From DAOPXV01 sp035352535 (GTDB lineage Bacteria > Muiribacteriota > UBA9980): a stretch of DNA of 39,690 nucleotides. The first letter of the stretch is position 1; every line of letters starts with the position of its first letter. The notes under the pieces are model-generated. The model saw only the letters and a program-made list of their open reading frames with translations, did not search any database and was not told the origin of the DNA. Both the position numbers and the translations under genes were made by a program. Shown one piece after another: positions 8,647-19,800 of this stretch. The stretch spans positions 1 through 39,690 of the forward strand of contig CAZJFS010000026.1 in NCBI GenBank assembly GCA_964545075.1, given 5' to 3'.

Positions 8647-8707
8647 TATTTAATTAAATACCGCGAAAAACTAATAAATTTTTAAAGCGGCGGATAAGGA
8701 TGACCGG

Positions 8708-10240
8708 ATGAAGGACTACGGATTCAGGATTCTTCTCATCGACGCCCCCGAAACGGACGCCGGATGGTTCAACGGCAATGTGGCGTCTCCAGCCCTTGCG
8801 TATATCGCTTCATACGTGAAGAACAGGTTCGACGTCAGGATCCTGGATCTCCATGTAGAAAAAAATCCCTGGATCACTCTTAAGAATACGCTTCTGGAAT
8901 ATAAGCCCGACCTGATCGGGATGACTTTCGTCCACACCTGCCATCATTCGGAGATCAACGCCTGCCTGGAAATCATCAGAAAGCTGCACCCGGAAACGCC
9001 TGTAACCGGCGGAGGATACGTATTTTCCTCTCTTCATGAAAAGTATCTTAAAAGCGGCCTCGCGGACATAGTAGTCATCGGCGAGGGAGAGATCACTTTT
9101 CTGGAGATATCTAAAAAACTGAGCACAATCAAGCGCGAAAAGGGCCCGGCGGCTTTTTTGAAACAGGCGATCGCTCGCGGATGCCTCGACGGCATAAAAG
9201 GGCTCGCTTACGAAGGGCGCGACAAAGTTATCCGCAAGACCCCTCCTCGTCCTTATATCAACGACATCGACGCTATTCCGTTCCCTTCTTTCGAACTGTT
9301 TCCGATGGAAAAATACACGCTTCCCATCTATGGCGGAAAAGAAACGTTCGGAGCGATGTTCTCGAGAGGCTGCGCTAACAAGTGCTCTTTCTGTACGGAG
9401 TCGGCCGCCTGGAATCATACCGTAAGGCGCCACTCTCCCGAATATGCGATAAAATATCTGAAGATACTCTATGAGGTTTACGGCAGAAGGACATTTATTT
9501 TCGGCGACACGGATTTTCTGTCCAGCCGCGAATGGGTCAAAGGCTTCATCGAATGTCTCAGAGCGAGCGGCATGAAGATTAATTTTTTCGTGCAGGCCTG
9601 CTGCAAGTCGGTCCTGAAATGCGAAGATCTTCTCGGCGAGCTTCGCGAACTGGGGCTGTTTGAAATGATGCTCGGGGCCGAATCGCCATTCGCGGACGTG
9701 CTCAATAAGCTGAATAAAACCGGACAGTCGGAAAATTTGATCCAAAAAGCGATGAAAGCCGTCAAGTCTCACGGCGTCATCCTTCTCGTAATGTCCATCT
9801 GGGGCACCGAATTCGACACGGAAGAAACGCTGAAAAAACAACTTGATTTCTTCGGGAAATACGCCGATTTTATAAGTCCGGGCGTGATAACCCCATACCC
9901 CGGAACGTCCCTTGCGGAGGAAATGAGATCAAACGGGGTCGTTATGAATGAGGACCTTTCCATATACGATCAGATGCACGTCATATTGCCGGCTGGAAAA
10001 TTAAATTATAATGAGACCATCAACGTCTATCACAAGAACCTTTTTCTGTACTACAATCTTAATCCCCGCTACTATTTCAGGCTTTTTTCCGGCAATAAAT
10101 TCCTGCGCCGCAACCAGTATTATTTTCTGGCCCACGTCTGGCGCTCCTTCTTCAAGGAATTATTCACCCTGGGTCGCGGCCATCTGGCGAAGAGGCTCAT
10201 ATGCCTCGACGAATATCAAAAAGTGGCCGCGGGGATGTAA
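8708..10240 (+). CDS. B12-binding-domain radical SAM protein
   Basis: A cytosolic [4Fe-4S] radical enzyme. The N-terminal 150 or so residues form a Rossmann-like B12-binding domain (ILLIDAPETDAGWFNGNVASPALAYIA at the start, GMTFVHTCHHSEI, TGGGYVFSSL, ADIVVIGEGEITF). The radical SAM core follows with SRGCANKCSFC, cysteines 222, 226 and 229 binding the cluster. Downstream FGDTDFL, MMLGAESP and GVITPYPGTSLAEEM match core strands of the P-methyltransferase/BchE-like (class B) group. At 510 aa it is full length. It stands alone on the plus strand with its own promoter, convergent with the gene ending at 10280. The substrate cannot be predicted; relatives methylate or rearrange lipids, antibiotics and tetrapyrroles. 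Confidence 0.88.
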   Translation: MKDYGFRILLIDAPETDAGWFNGNVASPALAYIASYVKNRFDVRILDLHVEKNPWITLKNTLLEYKPDLIGMTFVHTCHHSEINACLEIIRKLHPETPVTGGGYVFSSLHEKYLKSGLADIVVIGEGEITFLEISKKLSTIKREKGPAAFLKQAIARGCLDGIKGLAYEGRDKVIRKTPPRPYINDIDAIPFPSFELFPMEKYTLPIYGGKETFGAMFSRGCANKCSFCTESAAWNHTVRRHSPEYAIKYLKILYEVYGRRTFIFGDTDFLSSREWVKGFIECLRASGMKINFFVQACCKSVLKCEDLLGELRELGLFEMMLGAESPFADVLNKLNKTGQSENLIQKAMKAVKSHGVILLVMSIWGTEFDTEETLKKQLDFFGKYADFISPGVITPYPGTSLAEEMRSNGVVMNEDLSIYDQMHVILPAGKLNYNETINVYHKNLFLYYNLNPRYYFRLFSGNKFLRRNQYYFLAHVWRSFFKELFTLGRGHLAKRLICLDEYQKVAAGM

Positions 10241-10279
10241 GCCTTCAAAACATTACCTGAAATCGCCAAAATATTAAAA

Positions 10280-12076
10280 TCACTTTTTGATATGCTGCTT
10301 AATGCGTTCCGGATCGCCTTCCAGCACCGCTAAAAATATATTTCTGGCGTCTATCAGGTTGATATTGAAATTCTCGGCGATCGATTTTGAAAATCTGTCC
10401 CTGAACTTCAATTCCTCTTCGGCCGGAACTTTCCTGTTAAGATCGAGCTTGAGATCTATTCTCGTGATATCGGTTTCCAATGTTTTTTTCATATTTTGTA
10501 TATAATTATAATAAAATTCGCCGTAAACATATCCGTAAACGCCTATCAAAGCGAAGTTTATAACGGCCGCGAGGGCCAGGTACCCGACCGGCACGCGCAG
10601 ATGCGAAAAATAAATGGCGGCGATTAGAATCAGGATGACGGAAGCCGCAGCCCTTCCGCCAAAAGACCTGGCATCGTAAAATATATTCGTTTTTTTCCAT
10701 TCTTCCGCCGATTCCATTTCATGTTTTTTTGATACCGACGGATACTTCTGATTTAATTTTCGAAGCTCCAGGCGCAACTTCTCCTTTTCGTTATTCAGCG
10801 CCGAAAAAGGCTTGAGACTTTCGCCCAGCTCGCTCTGATATTGCTTTACGCATTCCCCGGCGAACGCCCTCAACTTTTCATAAAGTTTATGGCGCTCGGA
10901 ATCCGTCGCCAACCTCTGAAGATCAAGAAGGTTTTTTTTAATGCGCCATGAAGAAGTTACAAGCTCAAGAAAAGACCGTGCAGCGGCGCAGTATTTTTTT
11001 AAGGATTTATATTCTTTGAGCGCCGCGAATATTTTCGGCGCTTCGGGCGTTCCTTCGGCTTTTTGCGGCAGGACTGAAGCGAGGGAATCGGCTGCCGCCA
11101 TCAGCTTCCGGCATTCGGGAAAAAGCGCGGAAATCCTGTTATCGAACATTACTTCTAGCGCCCGCGATATTTTTTCAAAAGCCTGATCGGACGCGATCTG
11201 GATAGAATAAAACGGATCGGCGGATATAAGAAATTCGATGATCTCGATGGCCCGCGAAGCGCTCGCGGCGTTCTCTCCGTCCATAGCTAAACATTGCGCC
11301 ACGGCGTATTTTATAAATAAGGATTCGCCGTCGCTGGCTTCGGCTATTGAAACCGCCTTCAGCGCTTCTTCTATGAACGGCCCGCGTTCGGAGCGCGATT
11401 TAACGATATTAATAAAAGCTATATATGCCATGCATTCGCCAAAAACAAGTTTCGATCTCGATTGCGAGGCGCGGGCCGCTTTTTTGAAATATTCAAGAGC
11501 ACGGTCCAACTCGCCAGTCTCAAAAAATAATAATAAAGCGGTAAAAAAAAGCGCCGTAAAATCTTCGGCGAACAGCTCTTCGGCTATGGCGAGATTTTTC
11601 AGTGCGTCTTTCACATAACCTTTTTTATGAAGTTCCTCCGCCTTGCGCCTGTGATTAACGGCATTTGAAATATCCTGGCAAACGGCCCGGCCGGCGTCAT
11701 TGGAAGCCGCAAGTATTCCGAGTTCTTCAGGCTTGGATCCGCGATATTTTTTCAATTCCTCGAGAGTCTCGCATTCGTGCCAGAAAATGGCTTCCGAGAA
11801 CGCATAATTTGAAAATGCGAGCAGCTTATATATGTTTTCAGAGACCGGCTGTTGCGAGTCAGCCGCGATCTTTTTTAAAAGAGCCGCAGAGGCGACTTTA
11901 TCAAAAAAACCGTTAGCGTGACGATTCGCGGAGAATATATCGGACAGCACGGAACTTATGAGTTCCTCGAACGGGCGGGAAACGCCATTTATACCGCAGA
12001 TAAGGTTTAGTGAAAGCGCATGCCATTTTTTCAGCTGCTCATATTGCGGAAACAATTCCTCTGAATTTTCTGTCAT
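10280..12076 (-). CDS. Unknown TPR-like protein with two C-terminal TM helices
   Basis: I do not recognise a family. The 598-aa protein is mostly alpha-helical. Residues 140-230 look like tetratricopeptide repeats (KAEELHKKGYVKDALKNL, then GELDRALEYFKKAA), a charged coiled-coil stretch lies at about 425-450, and two hydrophobic helices lie at 475-492 and 496-518, followed by a soluble tail of about 80 residues. There is no signal peptide, so the large N-terminal part should be cytosolic. It begins 3 bp after the permease gene, making it the last member of the ABC-2 operon. It may be a scaffold for that complex. This role is inferred from position only. Confidence 0.7.
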   Translation of the reverse strand: MTENSEELFPQYEQLKKWHALSLNLICGINGVSRPFEELISSVLSDIFSANRHANGFFDKVASAALLKKIAADSQQPVSENIYKLLAFSNYAFSEAIFWHECETLEELKKYRGSKPEELGILAASNDAGRAVCQDISNAVNHRRKAEELHKKGYVKDALKNLAIAEELFAEDFTALFFTALLLFFETGELDRALEYFKKAARASQSRSKLVFGECMAYIAFINIVKSRSERGPFIEEALKAVSIAEASDGESLFIKYAVAQCLAMDGENAASASRAIEIIEFLISADPFYSIQIASDQAFEKISRALEVMFDNRISALFPECRKLMAAADSLASVLPQKAEGTPEAPKIFAALKEYKSLKKYCAAARSFLELVTSSWRIKKNLLDLQRLATDSERHKLYEKLRAFAGECVKQYQSELGESLKPFSALNNEKEKLRLELRKLNQKYPSVSKKHEMESAEEWKKTNIFYDARSFGGRAAASVILILIAAIYFSHLRVPVGYLALAAVINFALIGVYGYVYGEFYYNYIQNMKKTLETDITRIDLKLDLNRKVPAEEELKFRDRFSKSIAENFNINLIDARNIFLAVLEGDPERIKQHIKK

Positions 12077-12079
12077 TTT

Positions 12080-12940
12080 TTATATCCAGTTGTGTTCAAG
12101 TTGCCTGTAAACGTATTTTATGGCCATTATAAAGCAGACGGAAACGATAATATAAAACGCCAGAAGCTTAAGCGTCTCAACGTAAAAAAGGCCGAAAATA
12201 AGATCTTTTCCCTGATACTTCGAAAGATTGTAAAGAGGGCCGCTCATGGAGGAAAATCCGGACGATCCAATAAATATGGTATTAATGCAAATGAACGGAT
12301 TCACGACCGCGGAATCGAAAATAAAATTGAGGCCGGAACGGTATGAATACGATAGCGAAGAAAGAAAGCCGAGCAAAACCATGATTATGAAAAAAAAGAA
12401 ATACGTACGGCTGATGGCTTTATAAGACGAACCCGATATCACGGAAAAAAACATGGCCCAAAGGCTCGTCGCCGTCGACACGCCCATTATTATAAGATAA
12501 GCCTGAAAAAGCTCGTTAATCGAAAAGCCGCCCATGTTATAAAGCGCGCCGAATACAGGAACGGTTATGAGAAGGAGATACCCGGTGTAAAACATGGCCA
12601 CCTGCATTTTTCCGTAGATTATATCCGAGACGCTCAGCTGCGTGACGGTGAGCGACGCGAGGGTGTTTTCTTCCTTCTCGCGCGTAAACGTCGTCGCCAT
12701 ATATGAAGGCAGAAGCACGAAAACAAGCATTATTATGGTGTATAATATGCTCGCGGCGGCCCGGCGGCTGGCGTTTATTATCTCAAAAACGTTGTTTCCA
12801 TTTCCTAAATAACCGTGCCCCGGCCAGCAGTTGTAAACGGCCATGATAATTATGCCCAGATACGCGCATATCCACAAATACGTGCGCCCCCTGCGGAATA
12901 TTGTTATTACTTCTCTGCTTAATATAGGGTTTATCATCAT
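12080..12940 (-). CDS. ABC-2 type permease (second of pair)
   Basis: A membrane subunit of a type-2 ABC exporter, 286 aa with about six TM helices. The N-terminal NPILSREVITIFRRGRTY is the amphipathic entry helix of GldF/NosY-like permeases, and FTREKEENTLASLTVTQLSVSDIIYGK is the conserved cytoplasmic loop (REKE...TL..L..TPLS-type) that contacts the ATPase. It starts 6 bp after the other permease and ends 3 bp before the TPR-like gene. It probably forms a heterodimer with the product of 12947-13801. Confidence 0.88.
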   Translation of the reverse strand: MMINPILSREVITIFRRGRTYLWICAYLGIIIMAVYNCWPGHGYLGNGNNVFEIINASRRAAASILYTIIMLVFVLLPSYMATTFTREKEENTLASLTVTQLSVSDIIYGKMQVAMFYTGYLLLITVPVFGALYNMGGFSINELFQAYLIIMGVSTATSLWAMFFSVISGSSYKAISRTYFFFFIIMVLLGFLSSLSYSYRSGLNFIFDSAVVNPFICINTIFIGSSGFSSMSGPLYNLSKYQGKDLIFGLFYVETLKLLAFYIIVSVCFIMAIKYVYRQLEHNWI

Positions 12941-12946
12941 AACATT

Positions 12947-13801
12947 TTAATCCTCACGCCATTTCAAATAACTTTCAAAATTTCTGGCAACGAAAAAACA
13001 TATAAATATAGAAACGAGAAGATACAGGGGAACGGTGAGATAAAAAGCCGGAACCCCTTCCAGAACGGTCGTTTTAAAATGCCCAGGTTCGGCGTATGAC
13101 GTTCCGGAATAATACAGCTCATAGAAAAAACTGTTCCAGACTTCCATGGGAGAAAGCGTCGAAAAAAAAGCGCTGCGGTTTGAATAATAATAACTGCCGC
13201 GCCCGAATATATCGTCGATGACATACATTCCAAAATGCAGAAAAAGCATGATAAATATGGTGAACGACGTCGCCATGAAGTTCTTTTTAAAAAGTATGGA
13301 AATCGAGGTGCCGACTACAGCGTAAAAAAAAGTCATTATTAAAAAAACGGCTATACCCATAAAAGTTTTCGCGAAAGAGATCCCTCCAAGGAACGGACAC
13401 CAGATCAGAAGCGGAAGCTGTGGAAGGACGAGCAGAAGTATGAACATAACGCTGTTCAAGGCTTTCCCGGATATTATCTCGACTGGCGAAAGCCCCGACA
13501 TGCGAAGCAGTGTAAGCGTTTTTCGCTCTTTTTCAGACGATATGGAAATAGCGGCGTGAAGCGAACCGATGACCGCCGAAACTATTATTATTATGACCAT
13601 TATGTATATATAAAATTTGTCGCCGATGGTATCGACCGTCAATTCATATTTGGTCGGCCACTGTCCGAAAAGAAAACAGGCGGTTATGACCAGAAGGCCT
13701 ATGGGATAGCTCAGATACTTCATGTAATTATGCCGGTAGACGAATTCATACCGGAAGAATGGCGAGATGTTTTCCCATATTTTAAAAATCCTGTCGCGCA
13801 T
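12947..13801 (-). CDS. ABC-2 type permease (first of pair)
   Basis: A partner membrane subunit of 284 aa with about six TM helices. Hallmarks are RYEFVYRHNYMKYLSYPIG at the N-terminus and ISSEKERKTLTLLRMSGLSPVEIISGK, the cytoplasmic loop seen in ABC-2 permeases. Its start codon overlaps the stop of the ATPase gene by one base (TAATG), so translation is coupled. Two different permeases beside one ATPase imply a heterodimeric transporter. Confidence 0.88.
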   Translation of the reverse strand: MRDRIFKIWENISPFFRYEFVYRHNYMKYLSYPIGLLVITACFLFGQWPTKYELTVDTIGDKFYIYIMVIIIIVSAVIGSLHAAISISSEKERKTLTLLRMSGLSPVEIISGKALNSVMFILLLVLPQLPLLIWCPFLGGISFAKTFMGIAVFLIMTFFYAVVGTSISILFKKNFMATSFTIFIMLFLHFGMYVIDDIFGRGSYYYSNRSAFFSTLSPMEVWNSFFYELYYSGTSYAEPGHFKTTVLEGVPAFYLTVPLYLLVSIFICFFVARNFESYLKWRED

Positions 13802-14733
13802 TATGAAACCTGCCCCTTCGTGACCTTCATAAAGATATCCTCAAGATTTCCGCCCTTATCGTAGAATGAAATGACCGGTATCCCCGCGGTTATCAGGCGC
13901 CTTAAAAGCTCGCAGAGAGCTTCGTCGTCCGCCTGCATATCGAAAGTGAAAACTTTTTCCACGACGGCTCCCGAAAGGTTCGATATGGTTTCATATTCAG
14001 AAAGTATATTCTGGCACTCCTCGACGCGATCCAGGATCTTGACGCGGATATGGCGACCGACGCCTTCCTTTTTGACTACCTCGGGTATAAGGCCGGATAC
14101 TGCGAGTTTGCCAGCCTCGATTATGCCGACGGAAGTGCAGAAGTCCGCGAGCTCGGTCAATATATGCGAAGAAACGAATATTGTCTTGCCCATCTTGCGC
14201 AATTCGTTCAGAAGCGCTCTCATCTCTATCCTTCCGCGCGGATCGAGCCCCGAGGCCGGTTCGTCCAGCACGAGCACGAGAGGATCGTGTATCAGCGTCT
14301 TAGCGAGACACAGGCGCTGCTTCATGCCACGCGAAAGGCTCCCGACGGCAGCATCGCGTTTAACCGTAAGGTCGGTGAGTTCAAGTATATCGTTTATTAT
14401 ACCCTTACGGTTCTTATAGGCTATCTTGTGGCATGCCGCGAAAAAGTCGAGATATTCCCATACCTTAAGTTCCTCATAAAGGCCGAACAGATCAGGCATA
14501 TAACCGAGAATCTTTCTGACCTCGTACGGATACTTAACGACATCTATGCCGTTAATCTTACATATCCCGGCCGTCGGCGTGAGAAGCGTCGATAAGATTT
14601 TTATGGTGGTCGACTTTCCGGCGCCGTTAGGACCGATAAATCCGAATATTTCGCCCTTTGGAACGGTAAGCGTCAGATTTTTCACGGCAACCAGTTTTCC
14701 GTAATGTTTGTAAAGGCTTTTGATTTCTATCAT
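13801..14733 (-). CDS. ABC-2 exporter ATPase, GldA/NosF/CcmA-like
   Basis: A cytosolic ATPase of 310 aa that powers the two permeases downstream. It has Walker A GPNGAGKST, Q-loop region ILGYMPDLFGLYEELKVWEY, signature LSRGM followed by KQRLCLAKTL, Walker B LVLVLDEP, D-loop SGLDPRGR and switch His in SSHIL. The C-terminal extension of about 90 residues (from about 220) is typical of NatA/CcmA-type ABC-2 ATPases. The gene follows the 710-aa protein gene after 15 bp. This order, an extracytoplasmic GATase-like protein plus ATPase plus permeases, recalls the GldG-GldA-GldF set, although GldG is usually itself a fused permease partner. Confidence 0.92.
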   Translation of the reverse strand: MIEIKSLYKHYGKLVAVKNLTLTVPKGEIFGFIGPNGAGKSTTIKILSTLLTPTAGICKINGIDVVKYPYEVRKILGYMPDLFGLYEELKVWEYLDFFAACHKIAYKNRKGIINDILELTDLTVKRDAAVGSLSRGMKQRLCLAKTLIHDPLVLVLDEPASGLDPRGRIEMRALLNELRKMGKTIFVSSHILTELADFCTSVGIIEAGKLAVSGLIPEVVKKEGVGRHIRVKILDRVEECQNILSEYETISNLSGAVVEKVFTFDMQADDEALCELLRRLITAGIPVISFYDKGGNLEDIFMKVTKGQVS

Positions 14734-14748
14734 AATAAATTCTCCGTA

Positions 14749-16881
14749 CTATTGCAATCTTGCGACCACTATTGACCCGAGATTGTTTATATTGCAGCCG
14801 GTCGTTTTAGCGGCGGCGGAAAAGCTCGTCCCGCCTTTTGAAAAGCCAAGAAGTACCGGCGATTTTGAAGCCGAGTCGTTGACGATTCCGGATATAACAT
14901 TGAAAAATGCATTATTCAAATCGGTTCTATAATTCGTGTTAAATTTCGAATAATTAGTAACGTTTTTCTGCATTATATTTACAATAAGCTGATTTACGTC
15001 TTCGATGTCCCGCTTCGGGGCGGATTTTATATCGACGCGGTCCCCTGAAGAAAATTTGTCGAATTTAAAGAATTTCCGGTTATAAAAAATATAACAGTCC
15101 TCCAGATTGATCTCCGTATTATTTACGACCGACGCGTATTTTTTTGAAGGAGACTGCGGATCATCCGTATCAGCGGTTTCGGAAGGGTCGCCGCCTTCGG
15201 ATACGAGCGTAAATTTCCCCTGCATGCTAACGTTTCTCGTAAGCACGTACTTTGAAAGGTTTACGCCGAGCCTGGAGGTAGCCAGCTGAGCCATTTCATC
15301 GTCTATATAAACCTCCCGGCCGGAGTCCGAATAGTTTTTATCTTCATCATATACGTTGGTCACGGCAAGATCCACGTCATAGGAACATTTTGAAAGAGGC
15401 GGCTGCAATATGGACACGGCCGTGAACGACCTCGCCTTTGAATTGAGGTTATCTATCCATTGAAAACCAAATTCAAAAACCTCGGTTTTGGTTATCATAA
15501 AGTCGAAATCCAGCACGCCGAATGATAAAAAAACCAGCGCGGATGCGGCGGAAGGTATCCAGACAAGTCTTGCCATAGTGACGCGATTCCTTATCATGGC
15601 ATAAAATATCGGGCCTATGAATATGAGAAAAAGCACGAGTAGGAACATCACTCCTTCCGGTGCGGGAGGATTTACCATAAAATTGTTGAAGATCTGAGTG
15701 AAGGCGGAAAAGTTAGACGCTATGGTATTTGTGGAATATTCATCGCCGGCCGTCGACTTTTTTAAAAGCCCAGTTATGTTTTCCCTTATGTATTTTATCT
15801 GGGAAAGATCCGTCTGGGATATATCAAAAGCGGTAAAAAAGACCATACCTTTCCCGAAATTACGGTAAGCTATAATCGGTATTTTTTGACCCGCTTTATT
15901 CATGCCGATCGTTACCGAAGCGTTTCCGAGTGGCTCTGAAACCGTTATCGCGACGTTTGTTCCCGAATAACTTTCAACCTGAGGGTCCTTCCCGATTTTC
16001 ATCGACGCCGCCTGGTAAAACTCGCCGCCATCGAGGACCTCGGTCCCGGTTATTTTTACCGGAAGCATCTGGGCCAGAGGTGAATTGGATATTTTCGAAA
16101 TAAACCCGCCGTAACTTATCAGAATATTGCCGCCGTTATTGACGAAGTCCATTATGGCGTTTTCCTGTTCGCGCGTCATGACGGAAACGTCAGCGTCGTT
16201 GAATATGACAAGCGAATATGATTCATAACAGGCGTGATTTTTATAAAGCTCGCCGGGCTTTACGGAAACGATATTTATCCTTCCGGGATCGCCTTCCTTA
16301 TAGGTATAATCATACGCGTTTTTATCGCTCTTTTTTTTCTGCTCGATCGGCTGGTTCTTGATCTCGTTATAAAATGAAGCGCTTTCCGAAGCGCACAATA
16401 TATAATATTCGTATTTGCTGTTTTTAACCGCATTTACATTTCCCGAATATATTTCAACGTTAGATGAATTTATGAGCGAATACTTGATATTTGAAGTGTA
16501 ACGCCCCGGCTTTATATATAGCGTATAAGTTCTCGAGGATTTCGCTCCGGCCAGCGCGTTGAGAATTCTGTAGCGGCTTTTGTAGCTGATTTCGACTATT
16601 ATCTCGCCTTCGAAATTCTTTTCGGTGCCGTTATTTATCTTTATCTCAACGGGCGTGAGGCAGTCTTCAAAGAACGAATTATCTATGCCGACGGAACCTT
16701 CCAGAGTTATCTCGTTCTGATGCTGCTTCTTTAAACCGGCCGGATTTTTTTTCCCGGAGGAAAAGGACTGCGCCGAAGATCCGCCGGCGAAGATCACGAA
16801 GGACGAAATGGCGGTCATGAGGCTCAAGAAAAACAGCATGATCTTAATATTTTTGTTTTTTTTCATTTCAATCACTCGCAT
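14749..16881 (-). CDS. Envelope protein with GATase1-like domain and two TM helices (GldG/DUF4350-like)
   Basis: A 710-aa accessory protein of the ABC-2 operon. A signal or anchor helix (about 12-31) leads to a beta-rich Ig-like region (about 55-150) and a class I glutamine-amidotransferase-like domain (about 150-360). The latter contains SYSLVIFNDADVSVMTREQENAIMDFV and NGGNILISYGG but shows no clear catalytic cysteine, as in GldG-type domains. Two TM helices follow at 411-429 and 438-456, the first with IFIGPIFYAMI, and then a C-terminal beta domain of about 250 residues. The start overlaps the upstream gene by 10 bp; an ATG five codons later is also possible. The C-terminal half of the neighbouring 1544-aa protein has the same order of parts. 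Function unknown; probably a sensor or substrate-handling subunit. Confidence 0.75.
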   Translation of the reverse strand: MRVIEMKKNKNIKIMLFFLSLMTAISSFVIFAGGSSAQSFSSGKKNPAGLKKQHQNEITLEGSVGIDNSFFEDCLTPVEIKINNGTEKNFEGEIIVEISYKSRYRILNALAGAKSSRTYTLYIKPGRYTSNIKYSLINSSNVEIYSGNVNAVKNSKYEYYILCASESASFYNEIKNQPIEQKKKSDKNAYDYTYKEGDPGRINIVSVKPGELYKNHACYESYSLVIFNDADVSVMTREQENAIMDFVNNGGNILISYGGFISKISNSPLAQMLPVKITGTEVLDGGEFYQAASMKIGKDPQVESYSGTNVAITVSEPLGNASVTIGMNKAGQKIPIIAYRNFGKGMVFFTAFDISQTDLSQIKYIRENITGLLKKSTAGDEYSTNTIASNFSAFTQIFNNFMVNPPAPEGVMFLLVLFLIFIGPIFYAMIRNRVTMARLVWIPSAASALVFLSFGVLDFDFMITKTEVFEFGFQWIDNLNSKARSFTAVSILQPPLSKCSYDVDLAVTNVYDEDKNYSDSGREVYIDDEMAQLATSRLGVNLSKYVLTRNVSMQGKFTLVSEGGDPSETADTDDPQSPSKKYASVVNNTEINLEDCYIFYNRKFFKFDKFSSGDRVDIKSAPKRDIEDVNQLIVNIMQKNVTNYSKFNTNYRTDLNNAFFNVISGIVNDSASKSPVLLGFSKGGTSFSAAAKTTGCNINNLGSIVVARLQ

Positions 16882-19800
16882 ATTATAGACGCCTCCGCTT
16901 CCAATAAATTAAAAGGCGGCTTAAAAACCGGAATTGAAAAGCGGGTCAGATAGTCGTCCGCTTCATCAATATTAAGATATTTATTGAAATTCTTGACCGT
17001 CGCCGTAAGCTGCGACTGCGCGACGCTCAGGTCCAGGTCGCCGAGGCTCACGTGAACCGAATCGACGAACTGTTTCTGCAGCTGGTTTATTCCCTGCGGC
17101 AGAATGCCGTTTGACTGCTTGAATTTAAAAACGGCGGTCAGTCCTTTATATGCGCCGGTAGAAACGTTGCGTTTATAATCACTCAAATCTACGGTGAAAT
17201 CAGTATATTTGTCGGAATAATAATTTCGCTCGTATTTATGTATAACCTGAGATGGCATGACCGATCCTGGTTTTATGGAAAGAGAAAACGGGCTCAATAT
17301 TATTCTGGTTCTTGGCATCCTTTTTTCGCTTCCACCGACCGAAACGGAGACCGCATCGTGATAAACCGACATGAGCACGGAAGTGGCCGCATATCTTTCA
17401 TTCTCGTCAATATATTTAAATATCTGACTTATCGAATCGCGATCGGTGTCACTCAAAAAACCGCATGAATCAAGAGTTTCAGAGATTTTTAAATTCGAAA
17501 TCATTTTAGAGTATTCGATCCTGGCGTCTATGGCATGGCCCGCCGGTTCAAAAAGACGATGCCCGCCGGGCAGCCTTAATATAGACACGAATTTGCCTTT
17601 TTCCGCGAGCCTGGCGATGCAAGGCGCTGAAATTTTGATCGAAAGTTCCGTAGTTTCAAGGAGCCCTTCTATGGAAATAGCTTCCGGCGCGTCTATCTTC
17701 AAATTGCTTTCCGAAAACGAAAAAGTGTTCGCGACGAAACGCATCGGATTGGTTATTTTTACTTTTACCCGATTATCGCCAGGCTCGCCGTCAAGCAATA
17801 TCCTGGTTTTATATTGCTGCGGAGTATTGGATTCCAAGATGTCGGTTTCGGGAATATAAAGTTCCACTTCTGAAACATTGCCCGCCGCAACCCGGAAAAA
17901 GTTATTGCTGGTTATCTTTCCAAAATAATTAGTGGGTATTTCAGTTATCGTTACAAGGTCCACGGAAGTGAAAAACCGGCTTATACTTAAACCCCATGCT
18001 ATTATTATGAAAGTGAACATAAGGGTTACGACGCCCATTCCGGCAAAATAATCATCAGTCGAAAATTTTTCCTTTAAGACGCTCAAAAGGAGCGGCCCGA
18101 GGCAGAGAATATAAGCGAGTATGAATATAATAAAAAATTCTATGCGCAGCCCCGTCATGTTATCGCCTTCCTTGAAAACGAAACCCGGGGCGAGCCTCTG
18201 CCAGCCGATAAGAGGCTCCCGCCATTTTGACTTTGTTATAAAAACGCTTGTCATGATTTTTTCATTGAGTTCCGATTTCCTTACTCTGGGCGCCGTGAAA
18301 TCGTAGGGTATATAGTAAAAAAAACCCTTGCCTATAACCGAACGCGCTAAGGCGCCTTCAAAAAGACGTTCCACGCGCCCACGCAACGAATTTTTGGGAT
18401 CAATGGCGTTCGTTTTCAATGATTGGCCGTGCAAAATGACGGGTGGCACGGACTTAAAAACGGATGATTTCAGAATATTTCGAAATCCGACGGGATTAAG
18501 ATTATCGGGCGCCTGAACATTCGCAACGGCACGCGACAAATCTTTGCCGAAATTATAATTCGTGGATGCGGATATTTTATGCGCGAATATTTTTTCCATA
18601 AAGTCGGCGTCGATAATCCCGGAATCGTCAGAGCTGAAATCATAACCGGATATTATCACTTTCCCGCCGTTCATTGCATAACTTATCAGAGATTCCTTCA
18701 ATCGCTGGCTCTTCGAAGACTCAAACCTGAAGTTATTCAGTATTATTCCCGAAATAGAAGCTAAAGCCGCCGCGTCGGATGGAAGGCGGTTGAAATTAAA
18801 CCGTATCACTTCGAACTGATTGCGGTGTTTCGCAAATATATCGCCTAACGTCGAAACCACCATTTCCGAATTTGAACTTTCATCGGATAAAGGCATGAGG
18901 TAAATATAGTTTGAATAAACGCTTTTATACTGAAAGGCCATTGACGATACGACAGCGTCTTTTTCATCTAAAAGATCGACCGTAAGGCGTTTCCCGTAAT
19001 CAGCCTTCAGAAAAAACGAAAACTCTAGTTCCGTTAAGGTTTTCGGAGATATAACCGCTTTCTTTTTCATGAGAACCGTCTGTGAGTTGGACACGCGCAA
19101 GCTAACGCTAATCGTTTCGGAACGATCGCTTTGCACGTTCACGAAAAGGGAGTTTATCTTGTTGTCTATCACCGTATTTTCGAATCCGGCCGCCGCCGAA
19201 GCTATCTTCAGATCGAACCCTTCGTTTTCAGCGCCGGACTTTTTTACGCTCACGGGATACGAACCCGTTTGATTAAAATTTTCGGTCATTAAAAGGTTTT
19301 GCGACGGAAGATAGATCGCGTAATCGCTTATACCCCTGTTAAGCTTGCTCACATAGTTTATGGCCACATCGGTTTCAAACGATATGACCGTAATCGTGCC
19401 ATTCTCACGAAACGGATTTGAAATAACGTAAGCCAGAGCGTAATTTTCATCATAAAAAGTTCGGTCGGCCGACGATGACACGGAATATTTGAAATATTTG
19501 AAAGGCAGATGGCCTTCGATCTTTTTGAGAATGCTGTTATTGCCGGGAGCGCCTATTATTATCACGTTCGGATTGCCCAAAGCGTCCGATTCGCCAATGG
19601 CGCAATCCATAAATGGCGAAGTGGAAAACGTTTTAGCGTATTCTCTCATGAAGGAATTCACCTTCCTGTTCATGCTCGAACTGCCATATATGACCGTCGG
19701 CCTGTCCTTATGCGACATGACTTCCAGCGCTGGAACCGGAAGCATCGTCAACCCTTCGTGGTCCGGATCGATCGATAAAAATGAAGGTTTCGACCAGCAT

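Noticed and set aside
8810..9841. Long minus-strand frame opposite the radical SAM gene
   Set aside because: It is antisense to a clear radical SAM protein with intact motifs, and its translation has no recognisable domain.
10241..10279. Terminator between the convergent genes at 10240 and 10280
   Set aside because: No convincing stem with a T-run could be found in the 39 bases.
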